From Candidatus Altimarinota bacterium (lineage in GTDB: Bacteria > Patescibacteriota > Gracilibacteria > BD1-5 > UBA2023): DNA of 64,000 nucleotides. The translations under genes and the position numbers were made by a program. The notes below the pieces were generated by a model that saw nothing but the letters and a program-made list of their open reading frames with translations, was not told the origin of the DNA and searched no databases. Positions within the stretch are counted from its first letter, which is position 1; every line of letters starts with the position of its first letter. Where the stretch lies: assembly GCA_028685185.1 (NCBI GenBank), contig JAQUEK010000001.1, positions 128,338 through 192,337 on the forward strand, read 5' to 3'. Below, piece by piece: positions 35,873 to 48,289 of the stretch.

Positions 35873-38800
35873 TTAAATTTTTCTTTTGTTGTATTTCTTT
35901 TCCAAAAATACATAGTACAAGGTTGGCAGGACTATAAGTGTGAAGAATGTCGATACTGTAAGACCGAAGATTATGGAAAGCCCTAAAGATGTCCATGTAG
36001 GATTGGATAATGTCAAAGGTATCATACCTAAAACCGTACAGATAGATGTCAGGAATACCGGTTCAAGCCTAGTCTTTACGGCATCGATTATACTTTCCTT
36101 GAATTCGATTCATTCCTTTATATTGGCATTTATCTTATCAAAAAGAATTATTCAGTTACGCACAACTATTCAGAATAGTGCAACCAATCATATCAGACCT
36201 GGAAATGAAAGAGGCTGACCGAAAAGAACCAATCATACGAATACTCAGATTAAAGAAAGAGGAATTGTAGTAAGAACAAGTATGGATTGTTTATAAGAAT
36301 CAAATAGTACAACAAGAGTTATAATTATAAAAAATATTCAAAAAATCATCGAAGTCATCAGACTTGTTACAGATTTTGCACTTTCTTCATTTGATCATCA
36401 TACTATTCCTTCATATCAAACAGGCATTTCATACTTATCAGTCTTTTGATTAAATTCAGCTAAAATAGATTTTCATGTTGTTGTTTTTCAAGCAGAGGCT
36501 GTTACAGAAATAACTCTTTTTTGACCTATTCTTGTTATGGAATTAGTCGAGGATTTAAGTTCATTTACCAATATATCACGAAGATATACATCTGTTCATT
36601 TTTGATTTTTAATTTTCAAATCCTTGATTTTATCAAGATTATTAGAACTTTCACTATTATAAATAGTTCTTACAATTATTTCATCAGTTCATTTAAGTAT
36701 TTTAGTTGCTTCTGCACCATCAACTACATTTCTTACAAATAGTCACACTTGTGCAAGAGATAAATCATACAGAGCAAGCTTATTTGAATCAAAGCTGAAT
36801 TTGAATTCAAGAGGAACTGGTTTTCTTGAAGATTCTATATTAATTGCTCCAGGAACTTTTGACAAAACTTTTTTATAATCATCTGCAATTTTTTGCATTA
36901 TATTGAAGTTTTCTCAATATATTTTGATTTCAAAATCAGCTCATGAAGCTGGTCCAGAAGCTACTTCTGCTATTGTTACTTTAATTCAATTAATTTTTTT
37001 AAATTCATTTCTGAATCTATCAGTCATATCTATTGATGTTTCTTTTCTTCAATATTCTTTTTTTATAAGATTTATTGTAATAGAAGCATAATTATCTCAA
37101 GAATTTGATCATCACAAACTTTTTCATCAACCACCTGATTGTGCTCATATGGTTGTTGCAAAACTGGTTACTTCTTTTTCTTTTAATAAAAGTGTTTCTA
37201 TTGGTTTAACAAGCCCCGAAGTTATATCTAGTTTTGTTCCTGGTTCAGCCTCAAAGTTAATTGTAAAAGTATCAGCATCAGTTTTTGGAAAAAAATCGCT
37301 TTTTAATATTCATAAACCAGGTAAAAATAGCGATAAAATAAATAATCATAAAACTCAAAACAAGAATATTATTGCTCTTTTTCTTTTGCTTATAATGTAT
37401 TCAAGAATGTGTTCATAAAAATTTTCAACCTTTGTAAGTTTAATAAATCAAGAATTCATAAATTTTGATAATTTTGATTCTTTTTTGCCTTTAATTTTAG
37501 TTTTATCAAAAGCAACTGCTAAAGCTGGATTAATAGTAAGCGCGACTACAAGAGATGAAAGAAGTGTAACTGTTATTATAAAAGGAATTGAGAATAAGAA
37601 TTTACCCATTATTCATGTCATAAATAACATTGCTGAGAATATATAAACTACTGTAAGAGTTGTTGATATTAATACATTCTTATAATCACGAATTACAAGA
37701 AGTGCAGATTCTCTAGTAGTGAATTTACCGGTTGCCTTATATTGATTAATTGCAGATATTACAACTATTGCATCATCAACTAGTAATCCTAGAGATAATA
37801 TCAAAGCAAACATAGTCAAAAAATTGAGAGTTTGTCAGAATAATGCCATTATTATAAAAGTCATCAAAAATACCAATGGAGCAGAAATTCATGCAACTAG
37901 TGCTTCTTTTATTCAAATTATTGCAAATAAAATAAAAAATACTAGTAGTACAGTTATAATTCAGTCTCTTACAAGGTGTTCAAGATCAAGTTTTATCCTT
38001 TCTGAATTATCTTGAATTGTCGTAATCTTTAGGTTTTTTGGAAGGATTCAGAGTGATTGCATTTCTTCAAGTTTTACTACTCATTCATCAATAAGGTTCA
38101 CTATTGATCATCATGTTTTCTTCACTACTCAAAGTGTTACTGCATTTGAAGGTATAACTAGTTTTCAATTGTCTCATTTATATGATAACCTTGATAAGGT
38201 TGTCCTTTTTGCAGGCGCTTCAAAAACATTTGCAATATCTTTAAGATATATTATTCAGCTATTTCATGTTTTTGAGATTACAAGGTTTTTAAGTGATTGA
38301 ATATCAAAAAATCTTTCATCAAGAGTTACAGTATGTTTATATTTGTCAACTGCTAAATCTCAAATGGGTATTGTAAAATTAAGTCAAGCTATTGCAGAAT
38401 TGACTGAACTTGCTGTTAAATTTAACTCATCTAATTTTTTTGGATCATATTCAACTCTGAATTCTGCTTGGTCTCATCATGATATTTTTACTTCAGAAAC
38501 AAGTATATTTTTCTCTAATTCATCTCTAATTTTCTTTCCATAATCATAAAGTTCAAATCAATTATAATCACCAGATATCGTAAATGTCCAAATTGGTGAA
38601 TCATCAAAAGAAATTTCTGTTACTACTGGATCTTTTGTATCTGCTGGTAAATCTTTTTTTGCTAAATCAGCTTTATCTTTCAATTCTCTCATTGCAGTCG
38701 GAATATCTTTATTAGATGTGAATTGCACTATAATCATCGATACACTGTTCTTTGAAGTGGAAGTCATTGTATCGATTCATTTGATTTTATTGATTTGTTT

Positions 38801-39073
38801 TTCTAATTTTTTGGTCACCAAATCTTCTACAATTTCTGGACTTGCTCATGGAAGTATTGTCACGACTGTTCACATTCAGATTTTTATTTCTGGATTAGAT
38901 TCTAATGGTAGGGTTTTTGCTGATAATAATCAAGCTATGATAATTATTATCACAAGAAGTATTATGAATCTTGTTCTTGTTAAAAAGAAATTAGACCAAC
39001 TATTATTTAATTTAGGATCGAATTTTAATTTATCAAGGTATTTTGACTTAATTTTGTGATTATTTTCTGACAT
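35873..39073 (-). CDS. RND-family efflux transporter (AcrB/MdtB type)
   Basis: The 1066-residue protein has the RND layout: an N-terminal helix (LVIIIIIAWLLSAKTLP region), a first large extracytoplasmic loop, helices with the proton-relay motif GLLVDDAIVVISA (two adjacent Asp), a second large loop, and C-terminal helices with VVRNGIILFDKIN and LTSICTVLGMIPL. It exchanges protons for drugs, lipids or other small molecules, normally with a membrane-fusion protein. That partner lies upstream in the same direction. The start is 3 bases from the stop of the hydrolase gene. An outer-membrane channel gene is absent from the window. Confidence 0.95.
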
Positions 39074-39076
39074 AGA

Positions 39077-39646
39077 TTAAATGTTATTTATTAATTTTTT
39101 AAATATTGATTCATCGAAATATATAGCATCATGGCTTCATAATATTTCTTTTTTATTTTTTATATTATCAAAATATTCCTTGGAAAATTCATCTGATTTC
39201 GATAAAAATATATTTCCGAATTTATTATACAGATTAATCTTATGCCTTATAGATGTTTCTCAAATTTTCTTGAATTGTATTATAGTTTCCAAAGGATAAG
39301 AAATAAAACTAGCAAAAATAAATGAACCCATGAATTTTAATCATCTCAAAGACAAGAATATCTTCTTCCTTTTAAAATTTTTGACTAATAATTTAATTTT
39401 ACTGCTTTCTATTATCGGATTATATAAAACGATTTTCTTTTTTAATTCTATAAGTTCTTTTTTATCTTCTAGAAATTCACATAAATATAAACATCATAAT
39501 GAATGTGCGATTATAATATCATATGGATTAAATAAATCTAAACTTAGACTTGATCTATGATCAAATATATCCGTATTTTCATTAAAATGGGTAAAACCTA
39601 TATTTTTTCATAATGAGGACCATCATGGCATGAATAATATTTTCAT
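39077..39646 (-). CDS. Small alpha/beta hydrolase between efflux-pump genes
   Basis: The 189-residue protein starts MKILFMPGWSSLGKN, an oxyanion-region pattern, and has the nucleophile elbow AHSLGCLYL with Ser49. A C-terminal GSHDAIYF supplies a probable catalytic His near residue 172. The size and motifs fit small serine hydrolases of the RBBP9/YdeN kind. The gene sits between the membrane-fusion protein (11-base gap) and the RND pump (3-base gap), so it belongs to their operon. It may process the pump's substrate, but the substrate is not known. Confidence 0.72.
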
Positions 39647-39657
39647 ATATTATTTAA

Positions 39658-41628
39658 TTATTTACTTTCTTCAACCAGATCTCAATCCTGAAGGTTCAAT
39701 GCTCAAGAAACAACAACTTTGTCTCATTCCTTTAATCAAGAGGTTATGACGACTTCTTTGCTATTTTGATCTCATATCTTTACCAATGTCGTCTTAACGA
39801 TATTTCATGATCATACAAGAAATACATTATATTCTCATTGTCATAAGCTTATAAGTGAAGAAAACGGAACTAATATGTGTTTATCCTTGCTTTTATCCTT
39901 TGAGATATATACATCAACGAAATCCCCCAGATTCAAACTATCAGGCTTTGTAAAAAAACTTACTTCTGACCTGAACATCTTTGTTGTAGGATCAGACGCA
40001 GGAGAAACCAAAGAAATAGTTCAAGTATAAGAATTATTCTGTCTTTTTATATCAACGATCTGTCATAGATTAAGATTTGTGACATCATCGCTGTTTATAT
40101 CGATCTTTATCTTTATATTATTATTGTTTCATATCATGAATGCTGGCGATCATGGATTAACAAGGCTTCAAATTTCAATATTCCTTGCTGTGATGACTCA
40201 ATCATAGGGTGCTATTATGGAAGTGTTATCAAGTCAAATTCATGCTAGATCCTTTCATCATTTCGCACTGTCTATCTGAGATTTTGCCTGAATCCTTTGT
40301 GAATTCAGCTTGGCATTTATCGAATCATAGTTGGTCTGAGCTATCTTCAATCAGTTATCCACAGCATCTCTTGCTTGTTTTACTGATGCTGTCGCATTTT
40401 CAAATTGTGTTTTTGTCAGACTTTCACTTCAGTTTACATTATCAAGCTGAGATATGTTTCAAGCTTTTATATTATCAAGCTGTGAAGATGCTGCGCTTAT
40501 ATTGTTATTATCAGCTTCTATGGTAATGCTATATTGGGTTTTAAGGGAATTTATTCAATTTATGACCGTGTCCAATTGAGTCTTCAATCATATGATTCAT
40601 CATTGTCATGTAGCTCAAGATTGAATCGATGAAGCTTTCGTTATCATTCCAGATATGGTATCCTGAGTGAAGCTTGATGAAGAAATCGAGTTATTAAGCA
40701 TTGTAGTGATATTGGTGTACAATTCATCTATTTTCGATAACACATTTATAGCATCATTGGCCTTTTTATCAAGAGAATCCCTGTCAGTTCAATATGTAGC
40801 GCTCAAAAATGAATCATATGAAGATTTCGCTGCTACAAATGATCTTTCGGCCTTCAATTTCGTATCGATATTCTTCGCTCATAGATATGATTCGAAGCTA
40901 TCATTGATATTTTTATTCTTATCTGAAACTCAAAGCGTAAGATCAGCTGAATTCAATGCTGAATCCATCTGAGTCAATGCAAGCGTCAATATGTTATTCA
41001 GATTTATATAGCTTGAAGAAAGGTTCATCTCAAAGCTTTTCTTATCCATATCAAGCTTATCATTTGCGCTTTTCAGCTGTATCTCGACATTTCTCTGGCT
41101 TATTCCTGTAGTTGATATGGTATTCTTTATTGTATTTTTGATGTTTTCCAACTGTGTCTTTGCTAATTCAAGCTGTTTTTCAGTGACCGCATAAGTGTTT
41201 TCCTTGGACATCTTCGCATTCTCAAGCTGTACTTTTGCAGACAGAAGATCATTTTTGATTGATTCCTCAGTATAAGAGAAGGCATTCAAAGAATTATTAT
41301 ATGCCGTATTCGCGTTATTATAAGAAGTTGCATAAGCAGAAGAACCAAGGTCTATCTTTGCAAGAACCTGACCTGCCTTTACATTCTGTCATACTTCAAA
41401 GAGAATATCCTTTATGACTCATGAAGATAATGAAGAAACAGGGGTCTCCATTATGGATGATACTTTTCAGACAAGCTTTATCTGCTCACTGAAAAAATCC
41501 TTTTTTATCGTAGCTATGCTAACATGTTTTTTTGGTGTGGGTTCCTCTTTTGGTAATGGCACATCACTTCAGCAAGAAGCCAGAAACAATGAAGATATAA
41601 GCAACGAAGAAACAATCTTTTTATTCAT
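39658..41628 (-). CDS. Membrane-fusion lipoprotein of the RND pump (HlyD/AcrA family)
   Basis: The 656-residue protein has a lipoprotein signal with lipobox LASC followed by Gly-Ser-Asp. Half-lipoyl domains flank a very long coiled-coil hairpin (about residues 90-450, with repeated Gln/Leu/Asn heptads such as QLELAKTQLENIKN). The N-terminal lipoyl motif reads GVIKDILFEVGQNVKAGQVLAKID and the C-terminal beta-barrel NLGQIVDIK. The usual length is 350-420 residues, so the hairpin is extended. It would link the RND pump to structures outside the membrane. Followed by the hydrolase and RND genes and preceded by an AbrB-type regulator. Confidence 0.9.
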
Positions 41629-41671
41629 AAAACAAAAATAATGATTAAATAATTTTAAATAGAAGAAAACT

Positions 41672-41908
41672 TTAATTTGCCATCTCCTTTCTTATATATT
41701 CCATGAATATCTCCATATCATCGGATTTCAGCATTCAGATAGCCTTGTTATGTTTTGTCACAACAACAAGATTATCTCATGGGTTTATATTCAAAGCTTC
41801 TCTCACTTCCTTAGGTATGACAATCTGTCATTTTGTTCAGACAGTAACAGTCGAATACATTTTCAGACCTCATTTTTTCTGCATATCAATGCATTCTTGG
41901 TTTTCCAT
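41672..41908 (-). CDS. AbrB/MazE/SpoVT-type DNA-binding protein
   Basis: The 78-residue protein contains the swapped-hairpin pattern VGTKGQIVIPKEVREALNI followed by PGDNLVVV, typical of AbrB/SpoVT domains that bind DNA as dimers. Two of the glycines are TGA. It is 43 bases upstream of the membrane-fusion gene, so it is a likely autoregulator of the efflux operon. It could also be an antitoxin of a MazE type, but no toxin gene is adjacent. Confidence 0.88.
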
Positions 41909-42077
41909 ATTGTATGATTTAGTATCTAAAGTAGGTTTAAGTATACTTATTTGACTTCCAATTGCAAATATTTTTTATAAAAAAATCAAGCAATGATATT
42001 AGATGAATATTTGTTTTAAATTTTCATTTTTATGAAAAATCATTACAATCATCTAATCTAAAAATTTAAAAAAATAC

Positions 42078-43124
42078 ATGTTTTCAATACACGACGAAGA
42101 GAATCTGAAGAAAATACTTATAGATGCCTGAGAGAAACCTTTCAGATATTCTCAGATAGAAAATGCGATATATAAGAATTACATAGCGGATTATGACGAT
42201 ATCTCTACCATATCGAATGCATCTAAGGAAATACTCAAGAAAAACTTCTTTTATTGCTCTCTGGAGTTAAAATCTGAAGTTACATCGGAAAACTGACAGA
42301 CCACGAAACTTCTTTTCAAGACAGTTGACGGAAAATTCATAGAATCCGTAATAATGAGGCATCTATGAGGAAGAAATACTCTATGTGTCTCTTGCCAGGC
42401 TGGATGTCCTATGTGATGTTCCTTCTGTGCGACTTGAAAGTTAGGATTCCAGAGGAATCTAGAATTCTACGAAATAGTGGAGCAGATAATGTATGCAAGC
42501 GCCCTTCTCAATAAAGAACAGAAAAATCTCAGAAATATCGTATATATGTGAATGTGAGAACCGTTCCTGAATTATGAGAATGTGAAAAAATCCATAGATA
42601 TAGCCTGTAAGCAGAAAAAATTGGATTTTTCAAACAGAAGAGTAACGATTTCAACTTGCTGAATCGTTCCCGGAATCAAGAGATTTGCTGTAGATTTTCC
42701 TCAAACAAGCCTTGCAATAAGCCTTCATGCTCCGACAGACGAGCTCAGGAAAAAAATCATGCCTGTAAGCTTCACTTATCCGCTTGATCTGCTGATGAAA
42801 TCTTTAGATGAATATACAGACATGACAAATAAAAGGGTATTTTATGAATATATAATGATCGCCTGAGTAAATGATTCACTAAAAGAGGCGAAAGAGCTTG
42901 CAGAATTATTGAGATGAAAGCTTGCACATGTGAATTTCATACCATATAATTCATGAGAATGAATAACTTGATCCGACTATAAGCCAACAGCAAAAAGACG
43001 GATTGAGGAATTCCAGAATATGCTTAATGATGTATGAGTAGCTTCGACAATAAGACATACAATGTGAGATGATATAGATGCTGCCTGTGGTCAATTAGCA
43101 TTAAAAAACAATGAGGAAAATTAA
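42078..43124 (+). CDS. rlmN: 23S rRNA/tRNA adenosine C2-methyltransferase RlmN
   Basis: The 348-residue radical-SAM enzyme has the CxxxCxxC iron-sulfur motif (Cys 110, 114 and 117 in CPMGCSFCATG), the GMGEPFLNY motif that binds SAM, and the catalytic Cys in the C-terminal DAACGQL. RlmN methylates A2503 of 23S rRNA and A37 of some tRNAs. A CGG codon in KRRIEEF falls at a normally conserved Arg position, consistent with CGG still meaning arginine. The start was chosen at ATG 42078. A TPR protein follows after about 85 bases. Confidence 0.95.
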
Positions 43125-43208
43125 GATTGATTTAGTATAAAAGAGAATAATAAATCTTGTAAAATAAATTTATATGTATAAAATATTACAGAAATAATTA
43201 AAAACAAA

Positions 43209-43757
43209 ATGAACGAATCCAAAGCGAAATACATAACTGATATTGAAGAGCTGAAATACAAATGAGATTATAAAATGGCAAAAAACAAAATCGAGCAATA
43301 TCTGTTGAAATATACCGATGATTACAGGTTATATGAGGAATTAGCCGACATATACCTTTATGAAGGAAATTTCAAGAAGGCTGAAAATGCCATGCAATTA
43401 GCTCAGAAGCTTCATCCTGAATCTGCAACCTGAACGTATCTGATGGGTTATATAAACATTTCAAAAGGAAAATATGCGCTATGAGTAGAGCTTCTAGAAA
43501 AATCGAACGAACTTTTCCCTAATAATGCTGAAATATTGAGAAATATGTGATGGTGATATAATATGCTAGGCCAAACCAAGAAATGAATCATGCTGCTTAA
43601 AAGAGCTTTGAATCTTAATCCTGAAGACAAGCTGATAATGGAAGATCTATGAGTTGCGCTTATCTGAGATTGAGACATTGAAATGTGAGAATTCTATCTC
43701 AAGAAAGCCTGAAAAGAGGATAAGATAGATGAGCTGAAATCAATGATGAAGTTCTAG
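43209..43757 (+). CDS. Tetratricopeptide repeat protein
   Basis: The 182-residue protein consists of TPR-type helices: YKMAKNKIEQYLLKYTDDY, LYEELADIYLYEGNFKKAENA, LMGYINISKGKYALGVELLEKS and NMGWGYNMLGQTKKGIMLLKRA. About four repeats give a helical solenoid that mediates protein-protein contacts. No signal peptide is visible, so it is probably cytoplasmic. It follows rlmN and is closed by a terminator. Its partner is unknown. Confidence 0.82.
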
Positions 43758-43778
43758 AAAGTAGAAATAATTCAAAAT

Positions 43779-43817
43779 TAAAAAACCTTAAGGTATCGAT
43801 ATCTTAAGGTTTTTTAC
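43779..43817 (+). terminator. Terminator after the TPR gene
   Basis: A palindrome built on AAAACCTTAAG and CTTAAGGTTTT, with an inner loop that can pair further, is followed by six Ts. Confidence 0.8.
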
Positions 43818-43886
43818 AGCAAAAAGGCATTTGCATTTATCATCTTTATATAATATAATTGATGCATTATCATTAATGCAATTATT

Positions 43887-46115
43887 ATGAGAAAAGTAAT
43901 TTGTCTCCTTTTTTTATTGAATATAACATCCTCAGCTTTTGCTGAAGCAAGCAAGATTGATTTCAAGTATATAAAATATGCCGGAGAATGATCATATAAT
44001 TTCTATATCGAAAATCCTCCCGCTAATTTCAATGAGATGAAAAGCTATGTGAATAGTAAAATCATTGATGCCTCAAACATAAAATCTGAGAATGGATATC
44101 TAAAGATAAGCAATATAAACCCTCTTAATTCAGAATTTTACGTTGAGAAGATGGCTGTCACATATTCTGATCTATGAGTTGCGCAATATACTGCAGATTC
44201 AACAACAGAAAAGATCAGGGTGAAAAAGCTTGCTGACATCTATTTCAAGTGAGATTATATGATGGAAAACAAATGATATACCGATATATATAACATACGT
44301 CTGAATAAAAGCACAAACAATATAAGCAGTTCATCATTTTCAGTGGAAAAGACTTATTCTATAAATATAAACGGAACTGATTTCCCTTTAGAGAAATACA
44401 CGCCTTCTATGGAAAAGGATAAATATTACCTAAATAACGATACTGTGACATTCTTGGCGAAAAACCTGAAAGAAGCAGATAATAGGATAACATTGAAGGT
44501 TGATTGATTGAATTCGAATTATATCAGCATAAAAAAAGAGAAATATTCAATACAAGATATATCAAAAATAGAGGTTTCAGAAGATTCGATGGATCCGAAT
44601 GTCAGGATATATTTCAGCAAACCCACAAATCTTACGAATATGGATAATAAGGATATATATGTGAACTGAAAAATCCTAGATAAGAACAATGTTACTTTAT
44701 GATGAAATCTGTTGGTAATAAAATATCCGCTTAAAAATCTATGATCCAACGTGAATAATCTGAACATTTATCTGAAGGATACATTGCAATGAGATTATTC
44801 AAATATAAAAACGGTCAATGTCGAAAACCTCATAAGGTTCAATATCACATCTGTGGATCTTTGAGATTATAAGAACCAGAATTTCACATTTAAGATAAAT
44901 TGAGATTCTGCAGCCTGATATTATTGAGAGCTTAATAACATCAAGGTCAATCTGAATGGGGTCGATTATTCATTATATTGAATCCAAGATTTAGTAAAGG
45001 ATGATAAATGACAGGTCGTTAAGGATATCGACTGAAATGACAAATTCAATATAATAAATAAGATAAGCACAAGGAAAATAACAAAATGAATAGAATTCGA
45101 TTTTGCATACAAGTATCTGAAAACCTGAGAAAACATCATATATGTCAAAAACAATAATTTCTGAAGAGAGACAAATAAGGTTTCATTTATTAAAGGCAGC
45201 AGCGCTAAAATGAATTTCAATTATATGACATGAAGTTTGTCTGCACAAAATAAGGAATCACTAAGCTTCGAACAATATCCTACACTGGATAACAAGAAGA
45301 TAGATTATCTGAACAAAAGCGAAACAGATTTCAATATATGAAAAATCAAATTGAATAATCTTTCAGACTGAAACACTTATAAGTTTGATTTCAAGATAAA
45401 GACAAATGTGAAAATTAATCCTTTCTCAAATCTTAAACTGAATCAGACATCTCTTTCAGCTTCATACAATTCTGATTGAACGATATCATTTTCATTTTCA
45501 AAAATCTGAACGAATGCTGATCTGTTATCTGAAAATATCCTGAGCCTGAGCTTAAATGAACTTTTCAATACAGTTGGAAACAATATAGAGCTTTCGATCA
45601 TAGATTTGAAGCTACAAAGATTCAATAATAAGAATGAATTTGAGAATCTGTATTCAAGCAGTTCATTCTATAAGATAAATCTGGCATATTTCTATAAGGA
45701 TACATGATGTTTTGATTGAATAAAGGATTATTGCTGAACGATATGAGTTGAGGATCCGATTCTAAGCTTAAGCACAAGCTATAATTGATCCGAAAGCAAG
45801 CTTGATACAAGCAGCACTTCAATCACAGCCAGCACAAATACAACAGTGACATCAAATAATAAGATCAATGTCAGTGCAATCCTTAATTATACTTATAAGA
45901 AAAGCAGCAACAATGCAGCGAAAAAGAAGCTGACCGATCATTACAATTCACTCAAAAAGAAGAAAATCGATTCGAAGAAACTTGTAAAGGTGAAAAATTC
46001 CATAAATACTATATTAAGGACATTAAAGAATGTGGAGGACAACAAGGTCAGAACATCGACTTGAAATAAGATAATCAAAGCCGAGATAAAAAAAATCAAT
46101 GCCAATTCCAAGTAA
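43887..46115 (+). CDS. Large exported protein of unknown function
   Basis: The 742-residue protein begins with a signal peptide (cleavage near SAFAEA). It is rich in Asn, Lys, Ser, Tyr and Ile, with repeated beta-type segments and no transmembrane helix after the signal. The C-terminal region includes a Cys-containing stretch (YKDTGCFDGIKDYCG), a low-complexity Ser/Thr section, and then a basic helical tail (KKKKIDSKKLVKVKNS). No enzyme family was recognised. Surface display or secretion is inferred from the signal and composition. Monocistronic with its own terminator. Confidence 0.62.
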
Positions 46116-46134
46116 TAGAAATTCAAGTGGAAAA

Positions 46135-46178
46135 AATAAGCAAATCCTGAAATCAATATCTCAGGATTTGCTTATTTT
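46135..46178 (+). terminator. Terminator after the 742-residue exported protein
   Basis: A 16-bp perfect stem (AATAAGCAAATCCTGA and complement) with a ten-base loop is followed by four Ts. Confidence 0.8.
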
Positions 46179-46245
46179 AAACAGTTTTGCTTGCATTTAT
46201 TGTAATTTTTATATAATCGAAATATTATTATAAATAAGTTTTCGT

Positions 46246-48045
46246 ATGCAAATCACATCAATTGAGATTCGTCAGAAATTCCTTGAATTCTTCAAGACAA
46301 AAAATCATTCGATCATCGAATCAGCTTCGCTTGTCCCTGAAAATGACCCATCGGTATTGTTCAACACAGCATGAATGCAACCACTTATCCCCTATCTACT
46401 ATGAGAGAAGCATCCTATGTGAACCAGACTTGCCGATGTTCAGAAATGCATAAGGACAAATGATATAGATGAAGTTTGAGATAATACTCACTGCACATTT
46501 TTTGAAATGCTTTGAAATTGGTCATTATGAGATTATTTCAAGGAGGATTCGATAAAATGGTCATACGAACTTTTGACTGATCCTAAATGGTTCTGAATAA
46601 ATCCAGATCATCTTGCAGTAACGGTTTACGAATGAGATGACGTTGCACCTAAAGATGAATTTTCTGCTTGAATATGGAAAACACTTGGAATTCCTGAGTC
46701 AAGGATAAGTTTCATGTGAGCCAAGGATAACTGGTGGGCTGCAGGACCTACATGACCTTGCGGACCTGATACGGAAATATTCTATTGGATTTGAGAATGA
46801 GAGCCAAGATGAAATGTGAAGGAAAATGATGAACAATGGATGGAGATATGGAACAATGTCTTCATGGAATATAACAGGCTTGAAGATTGAAGACTTGAAA
46901 AGCTTCCAGCACAGAACGTAGATACATGAATGTGATTGGAAAGAATAACAAGAACATTGAATAAAAGAAGCTCCGTTTACGATACTGATATATTTGAAGA
47001 TGTTATATTAAAAATAAAAGAGATAGTCTGAGAAGAGAATTACATCGAAAGAAGCGCTAGGATAATAGCTGATCATCTCAGGGCTGCTACACATATGATC
47101 GCTGATTGAGTTTATCCCAAGAATGTTGATCAAGGCTATATCCTTAGAAGGCTTATAAGAAGAGCTATAAGGGAATTCTACAAGATGTCATACGAATCAC
47201 CGGTCATCTCTGAAATCTGAAAGATATATATAGGAAAATTTGAGAATGTATACGCTTCAGTGAAAAACAACAAAGGAAAGATACTTGAAGAATTGAAAAA
47301 AGAAGAGGAAAAATTTAGCAAGACAATAAAAGATTGAATCAAAGAATTTGAAAAGCTCGTAAGATGATTTCAGATAGCATTTGAGAGAAGCGGGCAAAAA
47401 GTTAGTCAGATTGCCTGAGATAAGGCATTCAGGCTTTATGATACATATTGATTCCCTATTGAAATGACAGAAGAGCTGGCTAATGAAAACTGATTAACAG
47501 TTGATAAGGAAGGTTTTAAATCTGCATTCGAAAGACATCAAGAATTATCCAGAACTGCAAGTGAATGAAAATTCAAATGATGACTTGCCTGAGATTCTGA
47601 GATAGAGACAAAGTATCATACAGCAACACATATACTTCTTGCTTGACTAAGAAAAATTCTATGAGAACATGTAACTCAAGCTTGAGCTAATATCACGGCC
47701 GAAAGGATAAGGTTCGACTTCACTAATCCTGAAAAGATGACAAACGAACAAATCAAGCTTGTAGAAGATTTCGTAAATGATGTGATAAACAAAGATTCGG
47801 TTATGAATCTTGAAGAGATGAAGAAAGCTGATGCGATAAGCTCTTGAGTCTATTGAAGCTTTTGGGAAAAATATCCTGATGTGGTGAAAGTGTATACTTT
47901 GATTTGAAGTGATTGAGTCATATATTCAAGAGAGCTTTGCGGATGACCCCATGTAGAGAATACATCTTGAATGTGAAAATTCAAGATAATCAAAGAAGAG
48001 GCTTCAAGTTCAGGTGTAAGAAGAATTAAAGCAATCCTGGAATAA
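46246..48045 (+). CDS. alaS: Alanyl-tRNA synthetase lacking the usual C-terminal region
   Basis: The 599-residue enzyme charges tRNA-Ala. The catalytic core (residues 1-240) has [24 protein letters not shown] and [12 protein letters not shown], with glycines from TGA. The editing domain has its zinc-type motif HTATH at about 458-462 and CGGPHVENTS at about 565. Bacterial AlaRS is usually about 870 residues; here the DHHA1/C-Ala oligomerisation part after the editing domain is missing, the protein stopping soon after [11 protein letters not shown]. Compact AlaRS forms occur in reduced genomes. A four-Cys miniprotein follows after 76 bases. Confidence 0.95.
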
Positions 48046-48121
48046 AAATCCATGATTGAATGATTTGACTTATATTAAAAATAAGATTAAATATTCCTAT
48101 ATATTTTTTTAAAATCACCAT

Positions 48122-48289
48122 ATGGCAAAAGAAAATGAGAGTTCTATATGAGATCTATGAGACTGAACTGATTTCTTCATACCTTTAGGATGCCAGAAAT
48201 GTACAATTGATATCAATAACAGAGCTACAAGATGTTTTCCTGAATGATGTTATGAAGAACAAACAAACAAGGATAGGAACATGCAATAG
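48122..48289 (+). CDS. 55-residue four-cysteine miniprotein
   Basis: The short frame encodes MAKENESSIGDLGDGTDFF, then a segment with four Cys (GCQKCTIDINNRATRCFPEGCYEE) and an Arg/Asn-rich end. Two Cys pairs (CxxC and C(x4)C-like spacing) suggest a small zinc ribbon. Five glycines rely on TGA. Its stop at 48287-48289 directly abuts the stop of the converging SpoU gene at 48290. No family recognised; the call rests on the position after alaS, the open frame, and the paired Cys. Confidence 0.5.
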
